From: Marinobacterium mangrovicola | Lineage (GTDB): Bacteria > Pseudomonadota > Gammaproteobacteria > Pseudomonadales > Balneatricaceae | Assembly (NCBI RefSeq): GCF_004339595.1 | Contig: NZ_SMFU01000012.1 | Coordinates: 186,001-250,000, forward strand | Reading direction: 5' to 3' | Length of the DNA stretch: 64,000 nucleotides | Shown: one piece after another, positions 1-12,701 of the stretch | Layout: every line of letters starts with the position of its first letter | Position numbering within the stretch: the stretch's first letter is position 1 | The notes under the pieces: model-generated | Told to the model about the DNA's origin: nothing | The model's database searches: none | Seen by the model: the letters and a program-made list of their open reading frames with translations, nothing else | Made by a program: the position numbers and the translations under genes

Positions 1-52
1 TACCGAGCAGGAGCTGGCCAGCGAAGATCTGGCCACTGAACAGGAAGACTGA
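1..52 (+). CDS. parA: ParA/Soj partition ATPase, 3' end only
   Basis: The open frame from base 2 ends in a TGA at 50-52 and encodes a short acidic tail, TEQELASEDLATEQED. The rest of the gene lies outside the window. It is called ParA only because parA almost always sits directly upstream of parB and the gap here is two bases; no diagnostic ParA motif is visible in this fragment. Confidence 0.6.
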   Translation, partial: TEQELASEDLATEQED

Positions 53-54
53 AC

Positions 55-975
55 ATGGCTGTCAAAAAGCGTGGACTGGGACGTGGTCTGGATGCCCTGC
101 TATCGAGCGTAAGCCCGGAAGCGGAAGAGGTTTCCATTGAGGCGGTGGCCGACACTGGAACCAACGCCGAATTAGAAACTGACTCTCATAAACCGGTCGA
201 TGGCGAGCTGATGATGATGTCGGTGCAGCGCATTCAGCGTGGCCGCTATCAGCCGCGCCGCGACCTGGAACCCCAGGCGCTGGAAGACCTGGCCGCCTCG
301 ATCAAGCTACAGGGCGTCATGCAGCCCATCGTTATCCGCCCCGTGGATGACGAGATGTATGAGATTATCGCCGGTGAACGTCGCTGGCGCGCCGCGCAGA
401 TGGCGGGCCTTGATGCGCTGCCGGTGATTATTCGCGATGTGCCCGATGAAGCCGCCATTGCCATGGCGCTGATCGAGAACATCCAGCGTGAAAACCTGAA
501 TCCGATGGAAGAGGCGATCGCCCTGCATCGGCTGCAGACCGAGTTTGAACTGACGCAGCAGCAGGTCGCCGATGCGGTGGGCAAATCCCGCTCCACCATT
601 ACCAACCTGCTGCGTCTGATGAACCTGACCGATGAGGTCAAAACCCTGCTTGAGCATGGCGACCTGGAGATGGGCCACGCCCGTGCGCTGCTACCGCTGA
701 ATGAAGAGCAGCAGATCGAAGCCGGTAAAGAGGTCGTAGGCAAGGGCCTCTCGGTGCGCCAGACCGAAGCGCTGGTGCGCAAAATCGCCGAGGGTCGTAA
801 TCTGCCCAAGCCAAAACCTGAGCCCAGTGAGCGTTGCAAGTCCCTCTCCAGCGAGCTTTCGCGCCGTTTCTCCGTGCCGGTACAGGTTAAGGCCAACGAT
901 AAGGGCAAAGGCAGCATCAGCCTGAACTTCAAGACCGAAGAGGAGCTCGAAGCGATCCTGGATCTGCTTCGCTAG
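55..975 (+). CDS. parB: Chromosome partitioning protein ParB
   Basis: ParB is the CTP-dependent DNA clamp that loads at parS sites near the origin and, with ParA, segregates the chromosome. The 306-residue product starts with the typical basic KKRGLGRGLDALL segment. It then has a ParB/Srx nucleotide-binding domain (about 50-150) with the GERRWRAA box and ENIQRENLNP, a helix-turn-helix (about 160-200, VADAVGKSRSTITNLLRLM), and a C-terminal dimerisation domain. The start is two bases after the upstream stop, so it is probably translated with parA. Length and motifs are ordinary for the family. It is closed by an intrinsic terminator at 1008-1035, separating it from the ATP synthase operon. I did not see a convincing parS palindrome by eye. 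Confidence 0.97.
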   Translation: MAVKKRGLGRGLDALLSSVSPEAEEVSIEAVADTGTNAELETDSHKPVDGELMMMSVQRIQRGRYQPRRDLEPQALEDLAASIKLQGVMQPIVIRPVDDEMYEIIAGERRWRAAQMAGLDALPVIIRDVPDEAAIAMALIENIQRENLNPMEEAIALHRLQTEFELTQQQVADAVGKSRSTITNLLRLMNLTDEVKTLLEHGDLEMGHARALLPLNEEQQIEAGKEVVGKGLSVRQTEALVRKIAEGRNLPKPKPEPSERCKSLSSELSRRFSVPVQVKANDKGKGSISLNFKTEEELEAILDLLR

Positions 976-1007
976 CTCAAGACACTTAAATGGTGTTGGT
1001 TACATAG

Positions 1008-1035
1008 AAAAGGAGCCTGGATCGGCTCCTTTTTT
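1008..1035 (+). terminator. Intrinsic terminator after parB
   Basis: A perfect stem of AAAAGGAGCC (1008-1017) and GGCTCCTTTT, with a six-base loop, runs into a T tract. It ends the parAB transcript. Confidence 0.9.
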
Positions 1036-1209
1036 ACGGTTTTTTGCAAATCGTGGGTAATAGTTAGCTACTAAAAATCCAGAAGGCAGGTAAATTTTTT
1101 CCAGATAGAGAACTCGGGTTGAATGCTGCGATAACGGCCTCAGCAGGCGAATGACGCCCTGCTTTAGTGCCCTGTGGTAAGACCTTAGTGCAAAAACTAC
1201 AACCTTTTA

Positions 1210-1238
1210 TTGAGTGCAGTCCCCTTAGACCCTATAAT
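1210..1238 (+). promoter_or_regulatory. Sigma-70 promoter of the atp operon
   Basis: TTGAGT at 1210-1215 and a perfect TATAAT at 1233-1238 are separated by exactly 17 bases. Transcription would start near 1245. This is the best sigma-70 match upstream of atpI, and it shows that the TTG at 1210 is part of the promoter and cannot be the start codon. Confidence 0.8.
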
Positions 1239-1284
1239 CTTGCCGCTATTTGAAGGGGACTTTGCGTCCGAAATAGGGTGGCTT

Positions 1285-2569
<1,285 letters not shown>

Positions 2570-2633
2570 GCGTAGTGACGGATAGATAAAAACCGAGTTC
2601 GATTTAAAACTTTAACTTCAACTTAAACCTTGA

Positions 2634-2879
<246 letters not shown>

Positions 2880-2949
2880 TAAGTAGAAATGGCGTTTTAC
2901 CCAATGTCGGGTACCAACTACTTAATCAACAACCGCGAGAGGTAATGGC

Positions 2950-3420
2950 GTGAATATCAATCTCACCATCATTGGTCAGGCCATTGCATTCTTCCTCTTC
3001 GTCGTATTTTGCATGAAATACGTCTGGCCGCCGATCACCGGCGCGCTGGCTGAGCGTAAGAAGAAGATTGCCGAAGGTCTTGATGCGGCCGACCGTGCAG
3101 AGCGCGACCTGCGACTGGCTCAAGAAAAAGCCGCCGCAGACATGCGTAAAAGCAAGGAAGAGGCAGCCGCCATCATTGAACAGGCCAACAAGCGGGCTAA
3201 CCAGATCGTCGATGAAGCCAAGGACAAAGCGCGCGAAGAAGCTGATCGCGTAAAAGCTTCTGCCCAGGCTGAAATCGAGCAGGAAGTTAACCGGGCGAAG
3301 GAAGTACTCCGCGCTCAGGTGGCTACGCTGGCAATTGCCGGTGCTGAAAAGATCCTGGAAGCCTCTGTTGACGAGAAAGCGCACGCACAGCTGGTTGAGA
3401 AACTGGCCGCGGAGCTTTAA
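2950..3420 (+). CDS. atpF: F1Fo ATP synthase subunit b
   Basis: Peripheral stalk subunit. It starts at GTG 2950 after GAGAGGTAATGGC and encodes 156 residues. One N-terminal membrane helix (about 5-25, [20 protein letters not shown]) is followed by a long charged, alanine-rich coiled coil and the C-terminal delta-binding end. Length equals that of the E. coli protein. It is 12 bases from atpH. Confidence 0.97.
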   Translation: MNINLTIIGQAIAFFLFVVFCMKYVWPPITGALAERKKKIAEGLDAADRAERDLRLAQEKAAADMRKSKEEAAAIIEQANKRANQIVDEAKDKAREEADRVKASAQAEIEQEVNRAKEVLRAQVATLAIAGAEKILEASVDEKAHAQLVEKLAAEL

Positions 3421-3432
3421 GCGAGGTTAACG

Positions 3433-3969
3433 ATGGCTGAACTCAATACAGTCGCTCGGCCCTACACCAAAGCCGCGTTCGAGTACGCGCGCGAGAAGGG
3501 TAGCCTCGATCAGTGGTCTACGATGCTGTCCACCGCCGCACTGGTGGTTAAGGACAGCGCAATGGCCCAGGTGCTGAACAATCCGGCCCTGACATCCGGT
3601 CAGAAAGCCGAGGTGCTGATTTCTGTCTGCGAATCGCAGATGGATGACGCCGGCAAGAACTTCGTGTTCCTGCTGGCGGAAAAACAGCGTCTCGCGCTGC
3701 TTCCGGAGATTTCTCTGCAGTTCGAACAGCTCAAGGCAGCACAGGAAAAGTCGGTCGACATCGACTTGACCACCGCCTTCGAACTGGACGATGCCCAGCA
3801 GCAGAAACTGGCTCAGGCGCTCAGCACCAAGTTGGGTCGCGAAGTGAAGATCTCCTCCCAGGTGGACAAGTCCATCCTTGGCGGTGTTGTCATTCGCTCT
3901 GATGACCTTGTGATCGACGGTTCCGTTCGTGCACGACTGGCGAAACTGGCCGAAGCGATGAATTCCTGA
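3433..3969 (+). CDS. atpH: F1Fo ATP synthase subunit delta
   Basis: Delta joins the peripheral stalk to the top of F1. The 178 residues have the expected N-terminal six-helix domain (ARPYTKAAFEYAREKGSLDQW) and a C-terminal domain. The C-terminal signature ILGGVVIRSDDLVIDGSVRARLAKL is the family's most conserved segment. It is soluble and has no signal peptide. It sits between atpF and atpA with gaps of 12 and 15 bases. Confidence 0.97.
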   Translation: MAELNTVARPYTKAAFEYAREKGSLDQWSTMLSTAALVVKDSAMAQVLNNPALTSGQKAEVLISVCESQMDDAGKNFVFLLAEKQRLALLPEISLQFEQLKAAQEKSVDIDLTTAFELDDAQQQKLAQALSTKLGREVKISSQVDKSILGGVVIRSDDLVIDGSVRARLAKLAEAMNS

Positions 3970-3984
3970 GTGTGAGGAATAACA

Positions 3985-5529
3985 ATGCAGCAACTGAATC
4001 CATCTGAGATCAGCGAGATTCTCAAGAAGCGTATCGAAAGCCTCGATGTGACTTCTGAAGCCCGTAACGAGGGCACGATCGTCAGCGTTTCCGACGGTAT
4101 CATCCTGATCCACGGTCTCGCCGACGTTATGTACGGTGAAATGATCGAATTCCCGGGCGGTGTCTACGGTATGGCACTGAACCTGGAGCGTGACTCTGTT
4201 GGCGCCGTAGTACTGGGCGACTACCAGACTCTGGTCGAGGGCATGACTGCCCGTTGTACCGGTCGTATCCTTGAAGTACCGGTTGGTCCGGAGCTGCTCG
4301 GTCGCGTTGTAGACGCGCTGGGTAACCCGATCGACGGCAAGGGTCCGGTCGAAGCAAAACTGACCGACGCTGTCGAAAAAGTAGCACCGGGCGTTATCGC
4401 CCGTCAGTCGGTTGATCAGCCGGTTCAGATCGGTCTGAAAGCGATCGACGCCATGGTCCCGGTTGGCCGCGGTCAGCGTGAGCTGATCATCGGTGACCGT
4501 CAGATCGGTAAGACCGCTATCGCGATCGACGCGATCATCAACCAGAAAGACACTGGCATCAAATGTATCTACGTTGCCATCGGTCAGAAGCAGTCCACTA
4601 TCGCCAACGTCGTGCGTAAGCTCGAAGAACATGGCGCTATGGACCACACCATCGTGATCGCGGCTGGCGCGGCTGATCCTGCAGCGATGCAGTATCTGGC
4701 TCCGTACGCGGGTGCGACCATGGGTGAATACTTCCGTGACCGCGGTGAAGATGCTCTGATCATCTATGATGACCTGACCAAGCAGGCGTGGGCGTATCGT
4801 CAGATCTCCCTGCTGCTGCGTCGTCCGCCGGGCCGTGAAGCCTACCCGGGTGACGTCTTCTACTTGCACTCCCGTCTGCTCGAGCGTGCTGCGCGCGTTA
4901 ACGCCGACTACGTAGAAGAGTTCACCAAGGGTGAAGTGAAAGGCAAAACCGGTTCTCTGACCGCTCTGCCGATCATCGAAACCCAGGGTGGCGACGTTTC
5001 CGCATTCGTTCCGACCAACGTAATCTCCATTACCGACGGTCAGATCTTCCTGGAAACCAGCCTGTTCAACTCCGGTGTACGTCCGGCGATCAACGCGGGC
5101 CTTTCCGTATCCCGAGTTGGTGGTTCCGCCCAGACCAAGATCATCAAGAAGCTTGGTGGTGGTGTACGTCTGGCACTGGCACAGTACCGTGAGCTGGCGG
5201 CATTCGCTCAGTTCGCTTCTGACCTCGATGAAGCTACCCGCGCTCAGCTCGAGCACGGTCAGTCTGTTACCGAGCTGATGAAGCAGAAGCAGTACTCGCC
5301 GATGTCCGTCGCTGAGATGGGCCTGAGCCTGTACGCGGCGAACGAAGGTTTCCTGAAAGGCGTGGAACTGGACAAAATCGGTGCTTTCGAAGCGGCTCTG
5401 ATCTCCTACTTCAACAGCGAACACGCTGATCTGATGGCGAAGGTCAACGAGAAGGGCGATTACAACGACGAAATCGCTGCGTCCTTCAAAGCCGGCATCG
5501 AGAAGTTCAAGTCTACCCAAACTTGGTAA
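3985..5529 (+). CDS. atpA: F1Fo ATP synthase subunit alpha
   Basis: Non-catalytic nucleotide-binding subunit of F1. The 514 residues include an N-terminal beta barrel and a Walker A loop GDRQIGKT at about 170. The arginine-finger region [13 protein letters not shown] is present, as is a helical C-terminal domain. Length matches the family (513 in E. coli). The ribosome-binding site is GTGAGGAATAAC. Two stem-loops follow the stop before atpG. Confidence 0.98.
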   Translation: MQQLNPSEISEILKKRIESLDVTSEARNEGTIVSVSDGIILIHGLADVMYGEMIEFPGGVYGMALNLERDSVGAVVLGDYQTLVEGMTARCTGRILEVPVGPELLGRVVDALGNPIDGKGPVEAKLTDAVEKVAPGVIARQSVDQPVQIGLKAIDAMVPVGRGQRELIIGDRQIGKTAIAIDAIINQKDTGIKCIYVAIGQKQSTIANVVRKLEEHGAMDHTIVIAAGAADPAAMQYLAPYAGATMGEYFRDRGEDALIIYDDLTKQAWAYRQISLLLRRPPGREAYPGDVFYLHSRLLERAARVNADYVEEFTKGEVKGKTGSLTALPIIETQGGDVSAFVPTNVISITDGQIFLETSLFNSGVRPAINAGLSVSRVGGSAQTKIIKKLGGGVRLALAQYRELAAFAQFASDLDEATRAQLEHGQSVTELMKQKQYSPMSVAEMGLSLYAANEGFLKGVELDKIGAFEAALISYFNSEHADLMAKVNEKGDYNDEIAASFKAGIEKFKSTQTW

Positions 5530-5532
5530 GTG

Positions 5533-5580
5533 CTCTGACAGAACCTTATGTCAGAGTCGGGGGCCGGTCACTGACCGGCC
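5533..5580 (+). other. Two tandem RNA hairpins between atpA and atpG
   Basis: CTCTGACA (5533-5540) pairs perfectly with TGTCAGAG (5549-5556) over an 8-base loop. Just beyond it, GGCCGGTCA (5562-5570) pairs with TGACCGGCC (5572-5580). Neither is followed by a T tract, so they look like intercistronic mRNA structures and not terminators. They fall where expression drops from alpha (three per complex) to gamma (one per complex). Confidence 0.7.
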
Positions 5581-5610
5581 TGTACTGAGACAAGTTTAAT
5601 AGGCGGAACT

Positions 5611-6474
5611 ATGGCAGTCGGAAAAGAGATTAAGACGCAAATCGCGAGCATCGGCAGCACGCGCAAGATCACCAGCGCCATGGAAATGGTTGCTGCGTCG
5701 AAAATGCGCAAGGCCCAGGATCGCATGCAGTCTTCACGTCCGTACGCCCAAAGCATCCGTGGTGTGGTTCAGCATCTGGCCAAAGCCAATCCTGAATACC
5801 GTCACCTCTACATGCAGGAGCGTGAGGTCAAGCGCGTCGGTTTCATTATCGTCGCTTCTGACCGCGGCCTCTGTGGCGGCCTGAACGTAAACATGTTCAA
5901 GGCAGCCATTGCCAAGATGAAGGAGTTCAAAGAGCAGAACGTCGAGATCGACATCTGTGCACTGGGCTCCAAGGCGATCAGCTTCTTCCGGAACTACGGC
6001 GGCAACGTCGTGGCAGCGAAAGGCGGCCTGGGTGATGCACCCGAGCTAGGCCAGCTGCTGGGCTCCGTGAAGGTGATGCTGGACAGCTTTGACGAAGGCA
6101 AACTGGATAAGTTGTACGTCGTGTCCAACGATTTTGTGAACACGATGACCCAGAAGCCCGCTGTCGAGCAGCTGTTGCCGCTTCAGGCAGGTGAAGACGA
6201 AGAGAAGCTCAGCCACCACTGGGACTATCTGTATGAACCGGACGCGAAAGAGCTGCTGAATGGCCTGCTCAAACGTTATATCGAGTCTCTGGTTTACCAG
6301 GCAGTGGTTGAGAATAACGCCTGTGAACAGGCAGCACGTATGCTGGCGATGAAGAACGCAACAGACAACGCCGGCAACCTGATCGATGAGCTGCAATTGG
6401 TATACAACAAAGCCCGTCAGGCGGCGATCACTCAGGAAATCTCCGAGATCGTCGGTGGTGCTGCTGCTGTTTGA
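5611..6474 (+). CDS. atpG: F1Fo ATP synthase subunit gamma
   Basis: Central rotor shaft of F1. The 287 residues begin with [31 protein letters not shown], the conserved N-terminal coiled-coil helix (split here by description). They end with the matching C-terminal helix [20 protein letters not shown]. The middle Rossmann-like domain contains [10 protein letters not shown]. Length is as in E. coli. The gap to atpD is 37 bases. Confidence 0.97.
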   Translation: MAVGKEIKTQIASIGSTRKITSAMEMVAASKMRKAQDRMQSSRPYAQSIRGVVQHLAKANPEYRHLYMQEREVKRVGFIIVASDRGLCGGLNVNMFKAAIAKMKEFKEQNVEIDICALGSKAISFFRNYGGNVVAAKGGLGDAPELGQLLGSVKVMLDSFDEGKLDKLYVVSNDFVNTMTQKPAVEQLLPLQAGEDEEKLSHHWDYLYEPDAKELLNGLLKRYIESLVYQAVVENNACEQAARMLAMKNATDNAGNLIDELQLVYNKARQAAITQEISEIVGGAAAV

Positions 6475-6499
6475 TGCAGTGAACAGGTTTAAATGTTAA

Positions 6500-7909
<1,410 letters not shown>

Positions 7910-7943
7910 GCGGTTCCGTAGAAACCTTTAAGAGGTAACCAAG

Positions 7944-8369
7944 ATGGCTATGACTGTTCATTGCGATATCGTGAGTGCCGAAGAAGAGATCTTCTCAGGC
8001 CTGATCGAATTCGTCTCCGCAACAGGTAGCCTGGGTGACCTGGGTATTTTCCCGGGTCACGCTCCGCTTCTGACGGAACTGAAACCAGGCCCTGTCGAGC
8101 TGCGCAAGCAGGGCGGTGAGGAAGACGTGTTCTACGTGTCCGGTGGTTTCCTTGAAGTGCAGCCGCACAAGATTACGGTACTGGCAGATACTGCTGCCCA
8201 CGCCGCTGATCTGAGTGAGGCCGCTGCTATCGAGGCCAAGAAACACGCAGAGCATGCAATGGCTGACAAGTCTGGCGAGTTTGAATACTCCCGGGCCGCC
8301 GCTCAGCTGGCGGAAGCTGCCGCGCAGCTCCGCACACTGCAGCAGATTCGTCGCAAATCGGGCAAATAA
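7944..8369 (+). CDS. atpC: F1Fo ATP synthase subunit epsilon
   Basis: Epsilon couples the rotor to the c ring and can inhibit ATP hydrolysis. The 141 residues have the N-terminal beta sandwich ([22 protein letters not shown]) and a two-helix C-terminal domain rich in alanine. It is the last gene of the operon, with a strong ribosome-binding site AAGAGGTAACCAAG and a terminator 19 bases after the stop. Confidence 0.97.
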   Translation: MAMTVHCDIVSAEEEIFSGLIEFVSATGSLGDLGIFPGHAPLLTELKPGPVELRKQGGEEDVFYVSGGFLEVQPHKITVLADTAAHAADLSEAAAIEAKKHAEHAMADKSGEFEYSRAAAQLAEAAAQLRTLQQIRRKSGK

Positions 8370-8387
8370 GCCCTTGCAGCGATCAGG

Positions 8388-8412
8388 AAAGGCAGCTTCG
8401 GCTGCCTTTTTT
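8388..8412 (+). terminator. Intrinsic terminator of the atp operon
   Basis: Perfect 9-bp stem AAAGGCAGC/GCTGCCTTT closed by a stable TTCG tetraloop (8397-8400) and followed by a T tract. Confidence 0.93.
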
Positions 8413-8520
8413 ATTTTTCCCTTCCGTTAAAGTTTCCCCAGCACATGAAAGGGATTACCCAGTTGAGGTAATCTGCACCTGAGGCTCCTCCGTTCGTTAC
8501 CGGGTCAGGGAATTGTCGCC

Positions 8521-9618
8521 GTGCCAGCAAAAGGGAAACTGCTCAAATTACTCACCTATGCCGTTATCGCCATCGTTGCGCTGGTGTGGGTGCTTCGCTT
8601 CGATATCAAAGCCGCGCGGGACGATGCCCCGCCTCAGGCCGAGACTGAAGCCGCCAGTCTGATCTCCGTGCAGTTCAGCGAAAGTCGCGCGCTCCCCTAC
8701 ACCAAAACCCTGGAGATACAGGGCCAAGTTGAACCGAACTACGCCGTTGATCTGCGTGCCGAAGTGGCCGCGCGCGTGCTGTCGCTGCCGGTAAGCAAGG
8801 GGGACCGCGTTGCCGAGGGTGATCTGCTGCTGGAGTTGGATCAGGACGCACGCAAGGCCCAGTTGGCTCAGGCCGAAGCGGACCTGCACTACAAACAGCA
8901 GGACCTGAGCGCCAATCAGCGTCTGGTGGATGCCGGTGGCAGTACGCGCAGTGATGTGCTGCGCCTGGCCAGCGAAGTAGCCGATGCAAAGCTGGTGCTG
9001 GAGGAGGCTCGTCTGGGCCTCTCCCGGACCCGTCCCGTAGCGCCGTTCGACGGTGTTGTCGACCGTCTCGATGTGGATCCCGGCGATTACCTGAGTATCG
9101 GTGATAGCTGGGGACGCTTGGTGGACATCAGCACTCTGAAGGTTCGCGCCTGGGTCGCGCAGCAGGATGTGGCCGAGCTGGCGCTGGGTCAGAAGGTCAG
9201 GGTGCGTCTGCTCGATGGCAGCCTTCTTGAGGGCGAGCTGAACTTTATCGCCTTCAGCGCCGACGAGGAGACCCGCAGCTACCAGATCGAAGCAATCGTG
9301 CAGAACCCGGATGCCCGCCGTATCGCCGGTGCCAGTGCCTCGATGACCATCGATACCGGTGAGGTTCAGGCGCACCGGCTATCGGCGGCACTGCTGACGC
9401 TGGATGATCATAACCAGGTCGGTGTACGTGTACTGGATGCCGATAACCGTGTTCATTTCCGCCCCGTGAAACTGCTCAGTGGCGAGATGACTCAGGCCTG
9501 GGTGTCCGGGCTTGAGGAAGAGGAACGCCTGATTACCCTGGGCGCCGGTTTTGCCGAAGAGGGCCAGCAGGTGCATCCGGTCCCGCTTGAAGAGAGAGTG
9601 GAGCAGGGAAGCCGCTGA
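8521..9618 (+). CDS. RND efflux periplasmic adaptor (HlyD/MFP family)
   Basis: Adaptor that bridges an inner-membrane RND pump to an outer-membrane channel. It starts at GTG 8521 and has 365 residues. An N-terminal hydrophobic anchor (about 8-26) is followed by a lipoyl half-motif VEPNYAVDLRAEVAARV, a helical hairpin (about 115-165), and the second lipoyl half VAPFDGVVDRLDVDPGDYL. Beta-barrel and membrane-proximal domains complete it. No lipobox is visible, so it is probably anchored by the helix. Its stop overlaps the pump start by one base (TGATG), so the two are co-translated. No outer-membrane channel is encoded nearby. Substrate unknown. Confidence 0.9.
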   Translation: MPAKGKLLKLLTYAVIAIVALVWVLRFDIKAARDDAPPQAETEAASLISVQFSESRALPYTKTLEIQGQVEPNYAVDLRAEVAARVLSLPVSKGDRVAEGDLLLELDQDARKAQLAQAEADLHYKQQDLSANQRLVDAGGSTRSDVLRLASEVADAKLVLEEARLGLSRTRPVAPFDGVVDRLDVDPGDYLSIGDSWGRLVDISTLKVRAWVAQQDVAELALGQKVRVRLLDGSLLEGELNFIAFSADEETRSYQIEAIVQNPDARRIAGASASMTIDTGEVQAHRLSAALLTLDDHNQVGVRVLDADNRVHFRPVKLLSGEMTQAWVSGLEEEERLITLGAGFAEEGQQVHPVPLEERVEQGSR

Positions 9619-12600
9619 TGAAAGCCCTGATAGAAGCCGCAATCGCCCGGGCCCGGGCGTCGGTACTGCTGCTGGTACTGATTATCGCCGGCGGTCTGGT
9701 TGCCTTTCAGACCCTGCCGCGTGAGGCCAACCCCGATGTCACCATCCCCTATATCTATGTTTCGGTAACCCTGGACGGCGTCAGTCCCGAGGACGCGGAG
9801 CGTCTGCTGGTGCGGCCGCTGGAGCAGGAGCTGCGTTCGCTGGAGGGGATCAAGGAGATGACCTCCTTTGCCGCCGAGGGCCACGCCTCGGTGCTGCTGG
9901 AGTTCGATGCAGGTTTTGATCCGGACCTGGCGCTGCAGGATGTGCGCGACAAGGTCGACACGGTGAAAAGTGATCTGCCCTCGGAAGCGGACGAACCCAG
10001 TGTCGATGAGATCAATATTTCCGAATTTCCGGTACTGACCCTGGGGCTGTCGGGGCCGATCGCGCCGGAGCAGATGGTCTACATCGCCCGGCAGCTGCGC
10101 GACCATATCGAGGCGATTCCTGAGGTGCTCGAGGTCGATATCGGCGGTGACCGCGAGGATCTTCTGGAGATCACTGTGGATCCGCAGGTGCTGGCCGGGT
10201 ACGGCGTGGATTACTCGAGCCTCTATTCGCTGGTGAGCAACAACAACCGCCTGGTGGCGGCCGGCAGCATCGACACCGGCTCGGGGCGGCTGACGCTGAA
10301 GGTACCCGGCGTGATCAGCGATCTTGATGACCTGATGAGCATGCCGGTGAAGGTGGATGGCGATTCGGTGGTGACCTTTAGTGAGGTGGCCAGCGTGCGC
10401 CGTACCTTCAAGGATCCCACCGGTTTCGCCCGCCTCAACGGCGATCCGGCGCTGGTACTGGAGGTATCAAAACGTGCCGGCGCCAATATTGTCGAGACCA
10501 TCGACCAGGTCAAAGCCTTGCTTGCGGAGGCCGAACCGTCGCTGCCGCAGGCGCTGAAGATCACCACGATCACCGATCAGTCCACCGAGGTGCAGGATCT
10601 GCTCACCGACCTGCTCAACAACGTGCTGACGGCGGTGATTCTGGTGCTGCTGGTGATGCTGATCGCGATGGGGCCAAGGCCTGCGCTGCTGGTGGGGCTG
10701 ACGATCCCTGGAGCCTTCCTGGCGGGGCTGCTGATGATCCAGCTGCTCGGTTTCACGCTGAACATTATCGTGCTGTTCTCGCTGATTCTCGTGGCGGGGA
10801 TGCTGGTGGATGGCGCCATCGTCGTCTCCGAACTGGCGGACAGGAACCGGGAGCAGGGGCTTAACCCCAGCGCTGCCTGGAGCCAGGCCGCGATCCGCAT
10901 GTCCTGGCCGGTGATCGCCTCCACTGCCACCACGCTGATGGTGTTCCTGCCGCTGCTGTTCTGGCCGGGTATCGTCGGTGAGTTTATGAAATACCTGCCG
11001 GCCACTGTGATCGTCTGCCTGCTGGCCTCGCTGGCGATGGCGCTGGTGTTTCTGCCGGTGCTGGGCAGTCTCGCCGGCGGCAAGGGCGCGTCGAAGCCAC
11101 CGCAGCAGAACAGCCTGTCGCGTCGCTACCGCGCCTTTCTCGCCGCTCTGCTAAAGCGTCCCGCGCTGGCACTGGCGGCCAGCCTGGTTGTGATGTTGCT
11201 GGTGTACCTCACCTATGCCCGTTTCAATCACGGCGTGGAGTTCTTCCCGGAAACCGAGCCGGAATCCGCCCAAGTGCTGGTGCATGCCCGTGGGGATCTG
11301 TCGGTTTATGAGCGTGATGAACTGGTGCAACGCGTGGAGCAGCGACTGATGGGGATGCCGGAGATCGAGGCGCTTTACGCCCGCTCTCAGGTCAGCGCCG
11401 ACAGCCAGCAGCAGGAGGATGTGATCGGTGTGCTGCAGTTCCAGTTTATCGACTGGGAGCAGCGCCGCCCGGCCACCCTGATTCTGCAGGATATGCAGCA
11501 GAGAACCGCGGATATGGCCGGTCTCAGTCTGGAATTTCGCAAGCAGGAGGATGGCCCCACCGAGGGCAAGCCGGTGCAGCTGCATTTTGTCTCCAACGAC
11601 AGCGAAGCCAGCTCCCGAGCCGTGGACCAGGTGCGCTCGCAGATGCAGCAGCTGGGTGGCTTTATCGATATTGAGGATGACCGCACCCTGCCGGGCATCG
11701 AGTGGCGCCTGAACGTGGACCGCGAGGCGGCGGCGCGTTTCGGTGCCGATGTGGCCAGTATCGGTAACGCTATCCAGTTGGTAACCCAGGGACTGTTGCT
11801 GACCACCTACCGCCCGGCGGACGCCGATGATGAGGTGGATATCCGCGTGCGCCTGCCGCGAGATAAACGCACCCTGGATCAACTGCGGCAGCTGACGCTG
11901 AACACCAGCCGAGGCCAGGTGCCCCTGTCGCTGTTTGTCACCCTGGAAACGGCGCAGAAAACCGGTGTCATCAATCACCGCGACGGCTCCCGTACACTGA
12001 CCCTGGAAGCCGATCTGGCCGAGGGCTACCGCCTGGATGAACGCCTGGCGGCGCTGTCAGCGGCGGTGGATGATCTGCCGGAAGGTGTTGAGCTGGAGGT
12101 AGCTGGTGAGCAGGAGGATCAGCAGGAGGCGGCCACTTTCCTTGTTGGCGCTTTCCTGGTGGCGCTGCTGCTGATGACGCTGATCCTGGTGGTGCAGTTC
12201 AACAGCTTTTACCAGACGCTGCTGGTGCTCTCGGCGATCCTGTTCTCTACCGCCGGCGTGCTGATCGGGCTGCTGGTGAACCAGCAGTCCTTCGGCATCG
12301 TCATGGTGGGGATGGGCGTCATCGCCCTGGCGGGGATCGTGGTGAACAACAATATCGTCCTGATCGATACCTACAACCAGCATATCAACGACGGTTATTC
12401 ACCCTTTGATGCGGCGCTGGAGACCGGCTGCCTGCGTCTGAGGCCTGTGCTGCTGACTGCACTGACCACGGTGCTCGGTTTGATGCCGATGGTGCTGGGC
12501 ATCAACGTGAACCTGCTGGAGCCCAGCCTGGGGCTGGGCGCTCCCTCAACCCAGTGGTGGACCCAGCTTTCCAGCGCTATCGCCGGTGGTCTCGCCTTTG

Positions 12601-12689
12601 CGACCTTCCTGACGCTGCTGCTGACTCCCTGCATGCTGGTGTTGGAGTCCAACCTGCGCCAGTGGCTGCGCCGTCGTCTGGCGGGTTAG
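9618..12689 (+). CDS. RND family efflux transporter permease (AcrB-like)
   Basis: Proton-driven inner-membrane exporter. The 1023 residues show the duplicated RND plan: an N-terminal helix and periplasmic loop (about 30-330), six helices (about 335-540), a second periplasmic loop, and six more helices. The fourth-helix motif VAGMLVDGAIVVSELADRN contains the proton-relay aspartate. The equivalent second-half segment is MGVIALAGIVVNNNIVLID. It belongs to the group that pairs with a single-lipoyl adaptor rather than classical HAE1 AcrB, judged by the ALIEAAIARARASVLLLV start. Gene pair only; no local regulator points to a substrate. Confidence 0.92.
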   Translation: MKALIEAAIARARASVLLLVLIIAGGLVAFQTLPREANPDVTIPYIYVSVTLDGVSPEDAERLLVRPLEQELRSLEGIKEMTSFAAEGHASVLLEFDAGFDPDLALQDVRDKVDTVKSDLPSEADEPSVDEINISEFPVLTLGLSGPIAPEQMVYIARQLRDHIEAIPEVLEVDIGGDREDLLEITVDPQVLAGYGVDYSSLYSLVSNNNRLVAAGSIDTGSGRLTLKVPGVISDLDDLMSMPVKVDGDSVVTFSEVASVRRTFKDPTGFARLNGDPALVLEVSKRAGANIVETIDQVKALLAEAEPSLPQALKITTITDQSTEVQDLLTDLLNNVLTAVILVLLVMLIAMGPRPALLVGLTIPGAFLAGLLMIQLLGFTLNIIVLFSLILVAGMLVDGAIVVSELADRNREQGLNPSAAWSQAAIRMSWPVIASTATTLMVFLPLLFWPGIVGEFMKYLPATVIVCLLASLAMALVFLPVLGSLAGGKGASKPPQQNSLSRRYRAFLAALLKRPALALAASLVVMLLVYLTYARFNHGVEFFPETEPESAQVLVHARGDLSVYERDELVQRVEQRLMGMPEIEALYARSQVSADSQQQEDVIGVLQFQFIDWEQRRPATLILQDMQQRTADMAGLSLEFRKQEDGPTEGKPVQLHFVSNDSEASSRAVDQVRSQMQQLGGFIDIEDDRTLPGIEWRLNVDREAAARFGADVASIGNAIQLVTQGLLLTTYRPADADDEVDIRVRLPRDKRTLDQLRQLTLNTSRGQVPLSLFVTLETAQKTGVINHRDGSRTLTLEADLAEGYRLDERLAALSAAVDDLPEGVELEVAGEQEDQQEAATFLVGAFLVALLLMTLILVVQFNSFYQTLLVLSAILFSTAGVLIGLLVNQQSFGIVMVGMGVIALAGIVVNNNIVLIDTYNQHINDGYSPFDAALETGCLRLRPVLLTALTTVLGLMPMVLGINVNLLEPSLGLGAPSTQWWTQLSSAIAGGLAFATFLTLLLTPCMLVLESNLRQWLRRRLAG

Positions 12690-12701
12690 TAAAACCTGCG
12701 A

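Larger units (their letters stand above)
976..1284. other. parB-atpI intergenic region
   Basis: About 310 bases with no gene. It contains the parB terminator at 1008-1035, a moderately AT-rich stretch around 1055-1100, and the ATP synthase operon promoter at 1210-1238. I see no other structured element. Confidence 0.7.

Noticed and set aside
976-1284. parS site near parB
   Set aside because: I looked for a palindrome of the TTCCACGTGGAA or TTTCACGTGAAA type here and in other CACGTG contexts and found none convincing. A pattern search would be needed to exclude one.
3427-5520. Open frame of 697 residues on the minus strand opposite atpH-atpA
   Set aside because: It mirrors highly expressed ATP synthase genes with strong codon bias, has no domain and no ribosome-binding site. 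It is a shadow of the real genes.
8480-8510. CTCCGTTCGTTACC upstream of the RND operon, similar to the FecI-type -10 block
   Set aside because: No matching -35 block at the right distance and no iron context; probably chance.
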